DNA of 39,660 nt from Nocardia altamirensis NBRC 108246 (GCF_001612685.1 NZ_BDAY01000105.1:1-39660), one strand, 5' to 3'. Counted from the stretch's first letter, positions 9,716 through 19,297 are shown. Numbers and translations are program-made. Notes: generated by a model not told the origin, from the sequence alone.

Positions 9716-10537
9716 ATGTCCGAAATCTCGTCCGCCGACCGGATCGTTCTGGTGACCGGTGTCGATCAGCGCCTCGGCTACGCCACCGCCGAGCGTCTGG
9801 TGGCCGACGGCGCCACCGTCATCCTGCACGCGCAGGACAAGGAGCTCGCGGATGCCGCGCTGGAACGGCTGGTCGCCGGGGGTGCGCAGGCACGAAGGTT
9901 GCGCATGGTGCACGCCGACTTCCGGCACCTGTCCGAGGTCGACGAGCTGGCCACGATGCTGACCGCGACCGTGCCGAGGCTCGACGCGCTGATCAACGCC
10001 GCGTCGGTGCCTGGTCCACAGCGGCGCTGGCACACCGTGGACGGCGTCGAATCCACTCTGCAGATCAACTATCTCGCTCCGCAGCGCTTGACGATGGCGC
10101 TTGCCCCTGCCGTGGCGGCGGCGCAGGGCCGGGTGGTCACCGTTTCGTCGCGGCTGCACGTCGGCGGCACCATCGAATACTCGGACCTGGACCGCAACCG
10201 CGGCATCTACACCCCGATGGCGGTGTATGCGCAGTCCAAGCTGGCGTTGACCATGTTCACCCGTTCGCTCGCGGAGACCGGCCCGGCCGGGCTGACCGCG
10301 ATCAGCGTGAGCCCGGCGGATTTCGAGATCGATATGCCGCAGCTGCGCAGCCACGCGAGCGCGCCGGTCGATTCGGCGGCGGATCTGCTTGCCGTGCTGA
10401 GTTCTTCGTCGACGCCGGTGCGCAACGGCGGCTACTACGAGGGCGCCGAGCTTGCCCGCCCTGCCGCGCTCGTCCGCAATTCCCGGGCTCGGGTCCGTCT
10501 GGCCTCGTTGAGCCTGCGGCTCCCGCAGGCCGCGTGA
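9716..10537 (+). CDS. SDR family protein with atypical cofactor motifs
   Basis: This 273-residue protein has the SDR fold: strand LVTG, TVSSR as the catalytic Ser region, and YAQSK as YxxxK. Two motifs depart from classical SDRs: TGVDQRLGYA replaces TGxxxGIG, and INAASVPG replaces NNAG. This suggests altered cofactor binding or an extended/atypical SDR group. The ATG at 9716 follows GGGAGAGCT. The bL37 gene begins 24 bp after its stop on the same strand. The substrate is unknown. Confidence 0.85.
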   Translation: MSEISSADRIVLVTGVDQRLGYATAERLVADGATVILHAQDKELADAALERLVAGGAQARRLRMVHADFRHLSEVDELATMLTATVPRLDALINAASVPGPQRRWHTVDGVESTLQINYLAPQRLTMALAPAVAAAQGRVVTVSSRLHVGGTIEYSDLDRNRGIYTPMAVYAQSKLALTMFTRSLAETGPAGLTAISVSPADFEIDMPQLRSHASAPVDSAADLLAVLSSSSTPVRNGGYYEGAELARPAALVRNSRARVRLASLSLRLPQAA

Positions 10538-10561
10538 GCACCACGAACGAAAGGCATCGCC

Positions 10562-10636
10562 ATGTCCAAGCGCGCGGACAAGAAACGCGCACGCCGCAAG
10601 CGCAAGGCCAACCACGGCAAACGGCCAGGCGCCTGA
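10562..10636 (+). CDS. 50S ribosomal protein bL37
   Basis: This 24-residue, extremely basic peptide begins MSKRADKKRARRKRKANH and ends GKRPGA. The KANHGKRP tail matches bL37, the small extra large-subunit protein first seen in mycobacterial ribosome structures. It is too short for ordinary gene calling. The ATG is preceded by GAAAGG at a proper distance. It follows the SDR gene closely and is followed by a short GC hairpin (CCGGG-TTTCG-CCCGG), so it may be read from the SDR transcript. Assignment rests on recognised similarity, not a search. Confidence 0.85.
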   Translation: MSKRADKKRARRKRKANHGKRPGA

Positions 10637-10788
10637 ATCCTGTTGCCGGGAACCGGGTTTCGCCCGGCCCAACGGAACCCATAACGGAATCGTAACAAGT
10701 CCGATTGGCTTGTAGAACATTCCGATCGGATTGCCATACGGCGCCGAGCATACCGAGTAGCCTGCTACGCGTGCCACCCTTTCGCTAC

Positions 10789-10831
10789 CGGCATACCGTG
10801 GGGTTCCAGATCGGACCCGCACGGTATGCCG
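10789..10831 (+). promoter_or_regulatory. long hairpin just upstream of the hydrolase ribosome-binding site
   Basis: CGGCATACCGTG (10789-10800) pairs perfectly with CACGGTATGCCG (10820-10831). Inside, GGGT (10801-10804) pairs with ACCC (10815-10818), leaving an 11-nt loop and one bulged G. The AAGGAG ribosome-binding site of the next gene follows 3 nt later. This could be a 5'-UTR control hairpin, a terminator without U-tract, or a protein-binding palindrome. Confidence 0.6.
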
Positions 10832-10847
10832 TGCAAGGAGATCACCG

Positions 10848-11642
10848 ATGATCGACATCATCACCCTCCGGGGTGTCGGCGAGCCGCGAAACCCGGACGG
10901 CGCGCCAACGGGCATGCTGCGCGACGTCACCAAACTGCTCGATCCCGAACGCTTCTCGTGCTTCGAGCCGAACTGGCCCGCCTCGGTCGGGCCGGTCCCC
11001 GAGGTCTGGGGTCCGTCCCTGGACACATCGGTGCGCCTGGGCGTCGCGGCGGGCGTGAAGGCGATCCAGGACTCGCCGAACGTCTGCGGGCTGCTGAGCT
11101 TCTCGCTCGGCGGGCTCTGTGCGAGCCACATCCTCGAGGGCGTGCGCTCCGGAAAATACAAGAACACCAACGGGTCTCCGCTGGAGATCGCGTTCGTGGT
11201 CAACATCTCGAACCCGCTGCGCAAGGCGGGGGAATCCGTCGGAAACCTGTGCCCGCCTTCGACGTTCGGCCTGCACGGCCAGCGTGGTGCCTGGCCCGAC
11301 GAGGTTGCGGTGCTCGAATACGCGAACCCGGGCGACATCATCACCGCCTCGCCCGCGGACTCCCCGCTGCGACTCATCGACGTCGGCATCTCGCCGTTCT
11401 CGTTCATCGAGGGCGCCCGCATCGGCAACCTCATGCCGCTGGTCTTCTCGGAACTGTTGCGCTTCCTGCTGCGGAACCCGATCGAGAATCTCGAGCGATA
11501 CATCGAGGCCGTGCGCGGGGTGGTCGGCTATCTCACGCCGTGGCCGGACGGTCAGCACGTGCTCTACTCGGGCCACAACATGCCAGGCACCGACGTGCTC
11601 TGGACGACCCACGCCGCGAACTATCTGAACGCGCATTTCTGA
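10848..11642 (+). CDS. lysin-B/cutinase-like alpha/beta hydrolase
   Basis: This 264-residue protein resembles the alpha/beta hydrolase group of cutinases, PE-PPE domains and actinophage lysin B. SFSLGG (about residue 86) is the nucleophile elbow, in place of the usual GYSQGG. YANPGDIITA gives a candidate Asp, and TTHAANYL near the C-terminus gives a candidate His. Lysin B enzymes cleave mycolyl-arabinogalactan esters. No signal peptide is visible, as in phage lysins. The gene starts at ATG 10848 behind AAGGAG and a long hairpin. It is followed by a tRNA-like relic, which supports a phage-derived origin. Family membership is likely; the phage link is inference. Confidence 0.6.
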   Translation: MIDIITLRGVGEPRNPDGAPTGMLRDVTKLLDPERFSCFEPNWPASVGPVPEVWGPSLDTSVRLGVAAGVKAIQDSPNVCGLLSFSLGGLCASHILEGVRSGKYKNTNGSPLEIAFVVNISNPLRKAGESVGNLCPPSTFGLHGQRGAWPDEVAVLEYANPGDIITASPADSPLRLIDVGISPFSFIEGARIGNLMPLVFSELLRFLLRNPIENLERYIEAVRGVVGYLTPWPDGQHVLYSGHNMPGTDVLWTTHAANYLNAHF

Positions 11643-11655
11643 AAGACGGTGGGGG

Positions 11656-11718
11656 CCATGGAGGCCGGAATCGAACCCGCTGTCCAAGCAGATGCTCTAC
11701 CCGCTGAGCCGCTCCACG
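11656..11718 (-). tRNA. shortened tRNA-like relic
   Basis: Read on the minus strand, CGTGGAG and CTCCATG form a 7-bp acceptor stem with one G-U pair. GCTC-AGCGGGTA-GAGC makes a D-arm, and GGGTTCGATTCC a T-loop. Only about 17 nt lie between the D-arm and the T-loop instead of about 27, so the anticodon arm, variable loop and T-stem cannot all form. The total is 63 nt rather than 73 or more. It looks like a tRNA gene that lost about 10 nt, or a copy left by an integrated element. Confidence 0.55.
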
Positions 11719-11740
11719 GCCGCCACCGCGATACGGCCGC

Positions 11741-12307
11741 TCACTCCTTGCGGCGCACCGATGCTTCGACGAGATCCAGTACCGCAGTGAGGTTTTCGTT
11801 CGTGTGACCGGACGCGATCCGCGCGATCAGCCCGTCGAGCACCAGGTCGAGGTACCCGAGCAGCACATCGGTCGGCACGTCGTCACGCAACGCACCCGCC
11901 GCCTTGCGCCGCTCCAGCCGCGCCAGGGTGGCGGCGGTCAGCTCCGCGGAGCGCTGACTCCAGCCTGCCCGGAACTCCGGATCGGTGCGCAGCCGCCGCG
12001 CGATCTCCAATCGTGTTCCGAGCCAATTGAATTCCTCGGGATGGGCCAGCATGTCCCGCATGACCTGCACGATGCCCTGGTTGGCCGCAACGTCGGCCAT
12101 CCGTTCGGCGTCTTCCTGCGCGAGCGCGAGGAACAGCGCGTCCTTGTCGCGGAAATGATGGAAGATCGCGCCGCGCGACAGCCCGATCTCTTCCTCCAGG
12201 CGGCGCACGGTGGCGCCTTCGTACCCGTATTCGGCAAAGCAGCGGCGCGCCCCGTCGAGGATCTGACTTCGTCGGGCGGCGAGGTGGTCGTCACTGACTT
12301 TGGGCAT
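11741..12307 (-). CDS. acnR: TetR family repressor AcnR
   Basis: This 188-residue TetR-type regulator has an N-terminal DNA-binding domain, including TVRRLEEEIGLSRGAIFHHF, followed by an all-helical ligand domain. It lies downstream of aconitase on the same strand, the arrangement of acn-acnR in Corynebacterium glutamicum and Rv1475c-Rv1474c in M. tuberculosis. In C. glutamicum AcnR represses acn and senses citrate/metal. A match to its operator lies upstream of acn here. The intergenic distance to acn is 87 bp, so co-transcription and feedback are likely. The ATG at 12307 starts MPKVSDDHL. Confidence 0.9.
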   Translation of the reverse strand: MPKVSDDHLAARRSQILDGARRCFAEYGYEGATVRRLEEEIGLSRGAIFHHFRDKDALFLALAQEDAERMADVAANQGIVQVMRDMLAHPEEFNWLGTRLEIARRLRTDPEFRAGWSQRSAELTAATLARLERRKAAGALRDDVPTDVLLGYLDLVLDGLIARIASGHTNENLTAVLDLVEASVRRKE

Positions 12308-12394
12308 GGCGGGCGTGCTCCTCCAGGCGATGTGAGAAATCCGCGCACCGCGAAAACGCGGTGCGCGGACCCTCGACGTACGGCGAGTGCGTGA

Positions 12395-15214
12395 TCAGCC
12401 GCGAATCATGTTGCGCAGCACGTACTGCAGGATGCCGCCGTTGCGGTAGTAATCGGCCTCACCGGGGGTGTCGATCCGCACCACCGCGTCGAACTCGACC
12501 TTCGTGCCGTCGGTCTTGGTGGCGGTGACCTTCAAGGTCTTCGGAGTCGTACCCTCGTTCAGCTTGGTGATCCCCTCGATATCGAAGGTCTCGGTGCCGT
12601 CCAGCTTCAGCGACGCGGCCGACTCACCGGCCGGGAACTGCAGCGGAATGACGCCCATGCCGATGAGGTTGGAGCGGTGGATGCGCTCGAACGACTCGGT
12701 GATGACGGCCTTCACGCCGAGCAGGCTGGTGCCCTTGGCCGCCCAGTCGCGCGAGGAACCCGAGCCGTACTCCTTGCCACCGAGCACGACCAGCGGGATG
12801 CCGGCGGCCTGGTAGTTCTGCGAGGCGTCGTAGATGAACGCCTGCGGGCCACCGTCCTGGGTGAAGTCGCGGGTGTAACCACCCGAGACGTCGTCGAGGA
12901 GCTGGTTGCGCAGCCGGATGTTGGCGAAGGTGCCGCGGATCATCACCTCGTGGTTACCGCGCCGCGAGCCGAGGGAGTTGTAGTCCTTGCGCTGGACACC
13001 GTGCGAGTCGAGGTACTGCGCGGCCGGGGTACCCGGCTTGATCGGACCGGCCGGGGAGATGTGGTCGGTGGTGACCGAATCGCCGAGCAGTGCAAGCACG
13101 CGAGCGCCCGTGATGTCGCTGACCGGGGTCGGCTCCATCTTCATGCCGTCGAAGTACGGCGCCTTGCGGACGTAGGTCGAGTTCTCGTCCCACGCGAAGG
13201 TGTCGCCCTCGGGGGTGCTCAGGCCCTTCCAACGCTCGTCACCCTCGAAGACGGTGGCGTAGGAGCTGGTGAACATGTCCCGGCTGATCGCCGACTTGAT
13301 CGTGTCGTCGATCTCCTGCGGGGACGGCCAGATGTCCTTCAGGAACACATCGTTGCCGTCGGAGTCCGTGCCGAGGGCATCGGCCTCGAAGTCGAAGTCC
13401 ATGGTTCCCGCGAGCGCGTACGCGATGACCAGCGGCGGCGAGGCCAGGTAGTTCATCTTCACGTCGGGGGAGATACGGCCCTCGAAGTTACGGTTGCCCG
13501 AGAGCACCGCGGTGACCGAGAGGTCGTTGTCGTTGATCGCCTTGGAGATCTCGTCCGGCAGCGGGCCGGTGTTGCCGATGCAGGTGGTGCAGCCGTAACC
13601 GCCGACGAAGAAGCCGAGCTTCTCCAGGTACGGCCACAGGCCTGCCTTCTCGTAGTAGTCGGAGACGACCTGCGAGCCGGGCGCCATGTTGGTCTTGACC
13701 CACGGCTTGGACGCGAGGCCCTTCTCGACCGCGTTACGCGCAAGCAGGGCCGCGCCGATCATGACCGACGGGTTGGAGGTGTTGGTGCAGGAGGTGATGC
13801 CTGCGACCACGACCGCGCCGTGATCGAGCACGAAGTCACCGCGCTCCGGATCGGAGACCTTGATCGGCTTGGACGGGCGGCCGATGTTGCCGTTGGCGGC
13901 GGACGGGATCAGTACCGCGTCGTCGTCGGCGAAGGAAAGCACCGCCGGGTCGGAGGCCGGGAAGGATTCCTCGATGGCCTCGTCCAGGTGGGTGTGCGGG
14001 GTGACCGCGGCCGGGCCGGACTCCGCGTCGTTGGTGTAGTTGTGGATGTCCTTGCGGAACGCGGTCTTGGAGTCCGACAGCAGAATTCGGTCCTGCGGAC
14101 GCTTCGGGCCTGCGATCGAGGGCACCACGGTGTTCAGGTCGAGCTCGAGGTACTCGGAGTAGGCGGGCTCGTTGTCCGCGTCGTGCCACATACCCTGTTC
14201 CCTGGCGTACGCCTCGACGAGCGCGAGCTGCTCGTCGCTGCGGCCGGTGAGGCGCAGGTAGTTGATGGTCTCTTCGTCGATCGGGAAGATCGCTGCGGTG
14301 GAACCGAATTCGGGGCTCATGTTGCCGAGGGTTGCGCGGTTCGCGAGCGGAACCTCCGCGACGCCCTTGCCGTAGAACTCGACGAACTTGCCGACAACGC
14401 CGTGCTTGCGCAGCATGTCGGTGACGGTGAGCACCACGTCGGTGGCGGTGACGCCCGGCTTGATCTCACCGGTCAGCTTGAAGCCGACGACACGCGGGAT
14501 CAGCATCGAGACGGGCTGGCCGAGCATGGCCGCCTCCGCCTCGATACCGCCTACGCCCCAACCCAATACGCCGAGGCCGTTGACCATGGTGGTGTGCGAG
14601 TCGGTGCCGACACAGGTGTCGGGGTAGGCCTGGCCGTTGCGGACCATGATCGTGGGGGCCAAGTATTCGATGTTGACCTGGTGCACGATGCCGACGCCCG
14701 GCGGGACGACCTTGAAGTCGTCGAAGGCGCCCTGGCCCCAGCGCAGGAACTGGTAGCGCTCGCCGTTGCGCTGGTACTCGAGGTCGACGTTGCGCTCGAG
14801 GGCGTCGGCGCGACCGAAGACGTCGAGGATGACCGAGTGGTCGATGACCATGTCGGCAGGCGAGAGTGGGTTCACCTTGCTCGGGTCGCCGCCGAGGACG
14901 GTGACGGCTTCACGCATGGTGGCGAGGTCGACGATGCAGGGAACGCCGGTGAAGTCCTGCATGATCACGCGGGCCGGGGTGAACTGGATCTCGGTGTCGG
15001 GTTCGGCCGACGGATCCCAGTTCGCGATCGCGCGGACGTGATCTGCGGTGATGTTGGCGCCGTCCTCGGTACGGAGCAGATTCTCCGCGAGGACCTTGAG
15101 TGCGTAGGGGAGTTTCTCGGTGCCGGGCACGGCCGAGAGACGGAAGATCTCGTAGGAGTTGCTTCCGACCTCGAGGGTGCCCTTGGCGCCGAAAGTATCG
15201 ATACTTGTCGTCAC
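12395..15214 (-). CDS. acn: aconitate hydratase AcnA
   Basis: This protein of about 939 residues is the monomeric aconitase A/IRP-type enzyme that interconverts citrate and isocitrate in the TCA cycle. It carries the [4Fe-4S] ligands in SCTNTSNPS and GYGCTTCIGNTGPL, the DSHTTM and GWGVGGIEAEA motifs, and the swivel domain ending GSSRDWAAKG. A loop around TPHTHLDEAIEESFPASDPA is an insertion seen in actinobacterial forms. GTG 15214 is preferred (GGAG 6 nt upstream, then TTSIDTFGAKGTL). ATG 15229 in the same frame would add five residues. Control by AcnR is indicated by the operator at 15363-15378. Confidence 0.96.
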   Translation of the reverse strand: MTTSIDTFGAKGTLEVGSNSYEIFRLSAVPGTEKLPYALKVLAENLLRTEDGANITADHVRAIANWDPSAEPDTEIQFTPARVIMQDFTGVPCIVDLATMREAVTVLGGDPSKVNPLSPADMVIDHSVILDVFGRADALERNVDLEYQRNGERYQFLRWGQGAFDDFKVVPPGVGIVHQVNIEYLAPTIMVRNGQAYPDTCVGTDSHTTMVNGLGVLGWGVGGIEAEAAMLGQPVSMLIPRVVGFKLTGEIKPGVTATDVVLTVTDMLRKHGVVGKFVEFYGKGVAEVPLANRATLGNMSPEFGSTAAIFPIDEETINYLRLTGRSDEQLALVEAYAREQGMWHDADNEPAYSEYLELDLNTVVPSIAGPKRPQDRILLSDSKTAFRKDIHNYTNDAESGPAAVTPHTHLDEAIEESFPASDPAVLSFADDDAVLIPSAANGNIGRPSKPIKVSDPERGDFVLDHGAVVVAGITSCTNTSNPSVMIGAALLARNAVEKGLASKPWVKTNMAPGSQVVSDYYEKAGLWPYLEKLGFFVGGYGCTTCIGNTGPLPDEISKAINDNDLSVTAVLSGNRNFEGRISPDVKMNYLASPPLVIAYALAGTMDFDFEADALGTDSDGNDVFLKDIWPSPQEIDDTIKSAISRDMFTSSYATVFEGDERWKGLSTPEGDTFAWDENSTYVRKAPYFDGMKMEPTPVSDITGARVLALLGDSVTTDHISPAGPIKPGTPAAQYLDSHGVQRKDYNSLGSRRGNHEVMIRGTFANIRLRNQLLDDVSGGYTRDFTQDGGPQAFIYDASQNYQAAGIPLVVLGGKEYGSGSSRDWAAKGTSLLGVKAVITESFERIHRSNLIGMGVIPLQFPAGESAASLKLDGTETFDIEGITKLNEGTTPKTLKVTATKTDGTKVEFDAVVRIDTPGEADYYRNGGILQYVLRNMIRG

Positions 15215-15362
15215 GTCAGCTCCACTCATCTGTGAGGGTTTTGCCGCCGGCGGGGCTGTGCCTGCGGCTGTTCCTTGCGGGCGATCTGCGAGCAGTCGCC
15301 ACGGTAGGTTCCTGGAGGGAATTCGACGCCGTGTGCGCCGGTTCCTCGCGCTACGACCCTAA

Positions 15363-15378
15363 CAGTACGCTTGTCCTG
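15363..15378 (-). promoter_or_regulatory. AcnR operator upstream of acn
   Basis: Read on the acn strand, the 16 bp CAGGACAAGCGTACTG fit the AcnR consensus CAGNACnnncGTACTG described for corynebacteria and mycobacteria. It lies about 150 bp before the acn start. A possible -10 (TAGGGT) follows directly, so bound AcnR would block RNA polymerase. The divergent gene at 15538 could be affected too. Confidence 0.8.
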
Positions 15379-15537
15379 TGAAACGCGAGGGTGCCGTACG
15401 GCGTGCCGTGTGCTCGTACTCCGACTCTTGGTCGCGTACTGTGCTTTCGAGCTAGCCGGGGGAGCGTTGGGCTCACCCTGCGTTATTGGATGCACGTCGC
15501 TTCGGATGCCGATGCGGCTCGACAGACCGGATGGAAG

Positions 15538-16104
15538 ATGACCGTCTCGCACACCTCGGTTTTCACGCCCATGGCTGCTGGACTGCCACCGAACGTCACC
15601 GAGGACATGGTCACCGACACGATCCTGCCCGATCTGGCAGACGATCGCGTCGCGACGTTGACCGGTAAGGATGAGCCCGAGCTGGCGGCGATCGTCGCAG
15701 CGGCAGGCGAGCGCAACATCCCGCTGAGCATCGTGGTCGTTCCCGGTAATCCAGGCCACGACTCGAATCTACGTGACCTGGCCACCGAGGTCGGCAAGAC
15801 CCAGCACGGCACCGTCTTGGTGCTCAGCGACGACTGGGTCGGCACCTACAGCGACTCGATCAGCCGGGTCAGGCTGGAATGGGCCGAGGACGTCTCGAAG
15901 AGCACCCAGGGCCACAGTGCCGTTGCGGCACAGCGCTTCCTGGACAAGGTGGAGCAGCCGGAGGCGGTGTCGTGGACGACGATCGCGAGCGTTCTCGTCG
16001 TCGGCACCGCGGTGGCGGTCGGCGGGCTGTACTGGGTGAAGGTGCAGCGGGCGAAGCGCGAAGCGGCGGACGGTGTCCGGGTTGGTGCAGACGTCCGGAG
16101 TTAG
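15538..16104 (+). CDS. Rv1476-family membrane protein
   Basis: This 188-residue protein has a soluble N-terminal domain of about 145 residues (NVTEDMVTDTILPDLADDRV..., VLVLSDDWVGTYSD) and one C-terminal membrane segment (WTTIASVLVVGTAVAVGGLY), followed by a basic tail. Its place between divergent acn and ripA, and its length, match M. tuberculosis Rv1476 (186 aa). The function is unknown. ATG 15538 is chosen by length; the frame is open upstream to other ATG/GTG codons. A strong terminator follows the gene. Confidence 0.85.
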   Translation: MTVSHTSVFTPMAAGLPPNVTEDMVTDTILPDLADDRVATLTGKDEPELAAIVAAAGERNIPLSIVVVPGNPGHDSNLRDLATEVGKTQHGTVLVLSDDWVGTYSDSISRVRLEWAEDVSKSTQGHSAVAAQRFLDKVEQPEAVSWTTIASVLVVGTAVAVGGLYWVKVQRAKREAADGVRVGADVRS

Positions 16105-16121
16105 CTGAGAACCCTTGACGA

Positions 16122-16155
16122 GGTGCCCGGCAGCGCGCAGCTGCCGGGCACCTTT
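16122..16155 (+). terminator. intrinsic-type terminator after the Rv1476-like gene
   Basis: A perfect 13-bp stem, GGTGCCCGGCAGC (16122-16134) with GCTGCCGGGCACC (16140-16152), closes a 5-nt loop and is followed by TTT. It ends 18-50 bp after the stop codon. Confidence 0.8.
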
Positions 16156-16496
16156 GCGTTGCGGCACCGATCGCGGCGAGTCGCGCGGCGGCGCGCAGCG
16201 CTGGGGAGTAGCGACGGGTGTGGAGGACCAAGGGGTATCCATCCAGCAACTTTTCGTGACGACCGGTTTGCTTTTCCGGCTGGAAACCTTTGCTACATCC
16301 GGCTAATTCCAGGCAACGAGCAAATTCCCGCCCGTCATTGTGTGGCTGTTGTTTCTTTGGTGACGGAAGTGTCGTACCGTTCGAGTAGTTGCTGATGGGG
16401 AAGAAGTGTTGTCAGGGGTTATCTGCCGACCACGAAGCGTGCTGGTGCGGCAGGAACTCGCGGGGTGAAGCGGAATTCGGGTCCATGGGAGGTGCG
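16156..16496. promoter_or_regulatory. ripA upstream region
   Basis: About 340 bp without a gene separate the terminator from ripA. The stretch from about 16255 to 16340 is poorer in GC than its surroundings, so a promoter and long 5' leader for ripA are likely. I looked for the c-di-AMP (ydaO) riboswitch that precedes many actinobacterial cell-wall hydrolase genes. GGGGTGAAG (16462-16470) resembles one element, but the rest of the consensus was not found. Confidence 0.35.
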
Positions 16497-17915
16497 ATGC
16501 GCAACGACGGCAAGTCCGCCTTCCGGCGTCCGATGGTGATCGCTATGGGGTTGCTGGTGTCCGTTGCCGTGGTGCTCGCCGGACCCGCGGCCGCCGTGCC
16601 GCCGCCACCGCCGAATCCGAGCGACGGCGAGATCGCCAATGCCGGAGCGCAAGTCGACTCGGGCGTGGCCGAGGTCGGCACACTCATCAACCAGGTCGCG
16701 TCGGTCGATCAGCAATTGCAGCAACTCGACGGCGAGGTCGCGCGCAAGCGCGAAGAAGTGAACAAGGCACTCGTCGACCTGCAGGATGCCCGCGACGCCG
16801 CCGACGCGGCTGCGGCTGCGGTGGTCGCCTCCCAGCAGGAACTGGCCGATGCGGGCACTCGAGTCGGCCAGGCGCGGCGCAACTTCGATCAGTTTGCGGC
16901 CCAGGCCTATACCCGCCCCGCGGCCGAGTCGATGGTCGTCTACCTGGCCGCCGCCACGCCCGCCGCCGCCCTCGACCAGGCCCAGCTGCTCTCGCTGGTT
17001 TCGAAGAATCAGCAGCAGGTGCTGGAAGGCCTACGCCGGGCCCAGATCGATCAGGGCAACAAGAATTCCAGTGCGCGCGAAGCGAAGTCGGTCGCCGACG
17101 CGGCGGCCGCCGCGGCCGAGCAGAAGAAGATCGACGCCGAGAACGCCGTCGCCGCGGCCAAAGCCGAACTCGACAAGCAGACGGTGCAGCGCGACAACCT
17201 GCTACGCCAGCGCCAGGATGCCCAGGGCCGCTTGGACTTCGCGCGGCAGAACGTGGCGGGCTTACAAGGGCAACGCGACGCCTACCTATCCTGGGAACAA
17301 CAGCGCAGGGCCGAGGAAGCCGCGGTGCGTGCCGCCGCGGCCGCGGCCGCCGCCAGGGCGAACGGTGATCAGAACGCCCGCGATCGCGCGAGCCAGCTCG
17401 GCGCGGGCCAACGCCCGCACATCCAGCTGGAGAACATGCCACCCAACCGGCAGACCAGCCCGCGCCCCGCCCTGCCACCCATCGGCGGCTCCGCGGCGGT
17501 CGAGACGGTGGTCGACCGCGCGATGTCCCAATTGGGGGTCATCTACGCCTGGGGCGGCGGCGATGCGAACGGGCCGACCCAAGGCATCAGCGACGGCGGC
17601 GGCGCCGCGGACGCACACGGCGACTACGAGAAGGTCGGCTTCGACTGCTCGGGCCTGATGATCTATGCCTTCGCGGGCATCGGAGTCCCGCTGCCGCACT
17701 ACAGCGGCTATCAGTACAACGCGGGCACCCGGGTGCCGCTCGATCAGCGCGCCCGCGGCGACATGCTGTTCTGGGGGGCGAATGCCAGCCAGCACGTCGC
17801 GCTGTATCTCGGTGACGGACAAATGATCGAGGCGCCGGAGTCGGGTTCGGTGGTGCGGGTTTCGCCGGTGCGCGAAGCGGGCATCATGCCCTATGCGGTG
17901 CGGATCGTCAGCTGA
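16497..17915 (+). CDS. ripA: NlpC/P60 peptidoglycan endopeptidase RipA
   Basis: This 472-residue protein has a signal sequence (RRPMVIAMGLLVSVAVVLAG, cut near AAAVPP), a long Ala/Gln-rich coiled coil (about residues 45-290), a linker and a C-terminal NlpC/P60 domain. The catalytic residues are Cys384 in FDCSGLM, His433 in SQHVALYLG and Glu445 in MIEAPESG, one position from C383/H432/E444 of M. tuberculosis RipA, and the length is the same. It cleaves the D-Glu-mDAP bond in septal peptidoglycan during daughter-cell separation. ATG 16497 follows GGGAGG. No second hydrolase (ripB) follows, unlike in mycobacteria. The moxR operon begins 180 bp later. Confidence 0.95.
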   Translation: MRNDGKSAFRRPMVIAMGLLVSVAVVLAGPAAAVPPPPPNPSDGEIANAGAQVDSGVAEVGTLINQVASVDQQLQQLDGEVARKREEVNKALVDLQDARDAADAAAAAVVASQQELADAGTRVGQARRNFDQFAAQAYTRPAAESMVVYLAAATPAAALDQAQLLSLVSKNQQQVLEGLRRAQIDQGNKNSSAREAKSVADAAAAAAEQKKIDAENAVAAAKAELDKQTVQRDNLLRQRQDAQGRLDFARQNVAGLQGQRDAYLSWEQQRRAEEAAVRAAAAAAAARANGDQNARDRASQLGAGQRPHIQLENMPPNRQTSPRPALPPIGGSAAVETVVDRAMSQLGVIYAWGGGDANGPTQGISDGGGAADAHGDYEKVGFDCSGLMIYAFAGIGVPLPHYSGYQYNAGTRVPLDQRARGDMLFWGANASQHVALYLGDGQMIEAPESGSVVRVSPVREAGIMPYAVRIVS

Positions 17916-18094
17916 GCGCATTCGTTCAGGCTGGCTGACGCTGCGGGCCTCGCGCACGCCCCTCATAATTGCCCGAACCGGACGTCCGAAAGTGTCGAAT
18001 TCTCTTCATGTCGGGTCCGGTTGCGGCACATATGGCCATTACCTGGAATAGTTGGTGCGGCACGCACAGGACCAAGGCGAAAGCGGGGATGTTG

Positions 18095-19293
<1,199 letters not shown>

Positions 19294-19297
<4 letters not shown>

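Noticed and set aside
11656..11718. Functional tRNA-Ser (loop TTGGACA, anticodon GGA)
   Set aside because: Using those bases for an anticodon arm leaves no T-stem, and serine tRNAs have a long variable arm.
12677..15235. 852-codon plus-strand frame
   Set aside because: It is the antisense shadow of aconitase, which is certain.
16380..16490. c-di-AMP (ydaO) riboswitch before ripA
   Set aside because: Only GGGGTGAAG fits; the other conserved blocks and pairing were not found.
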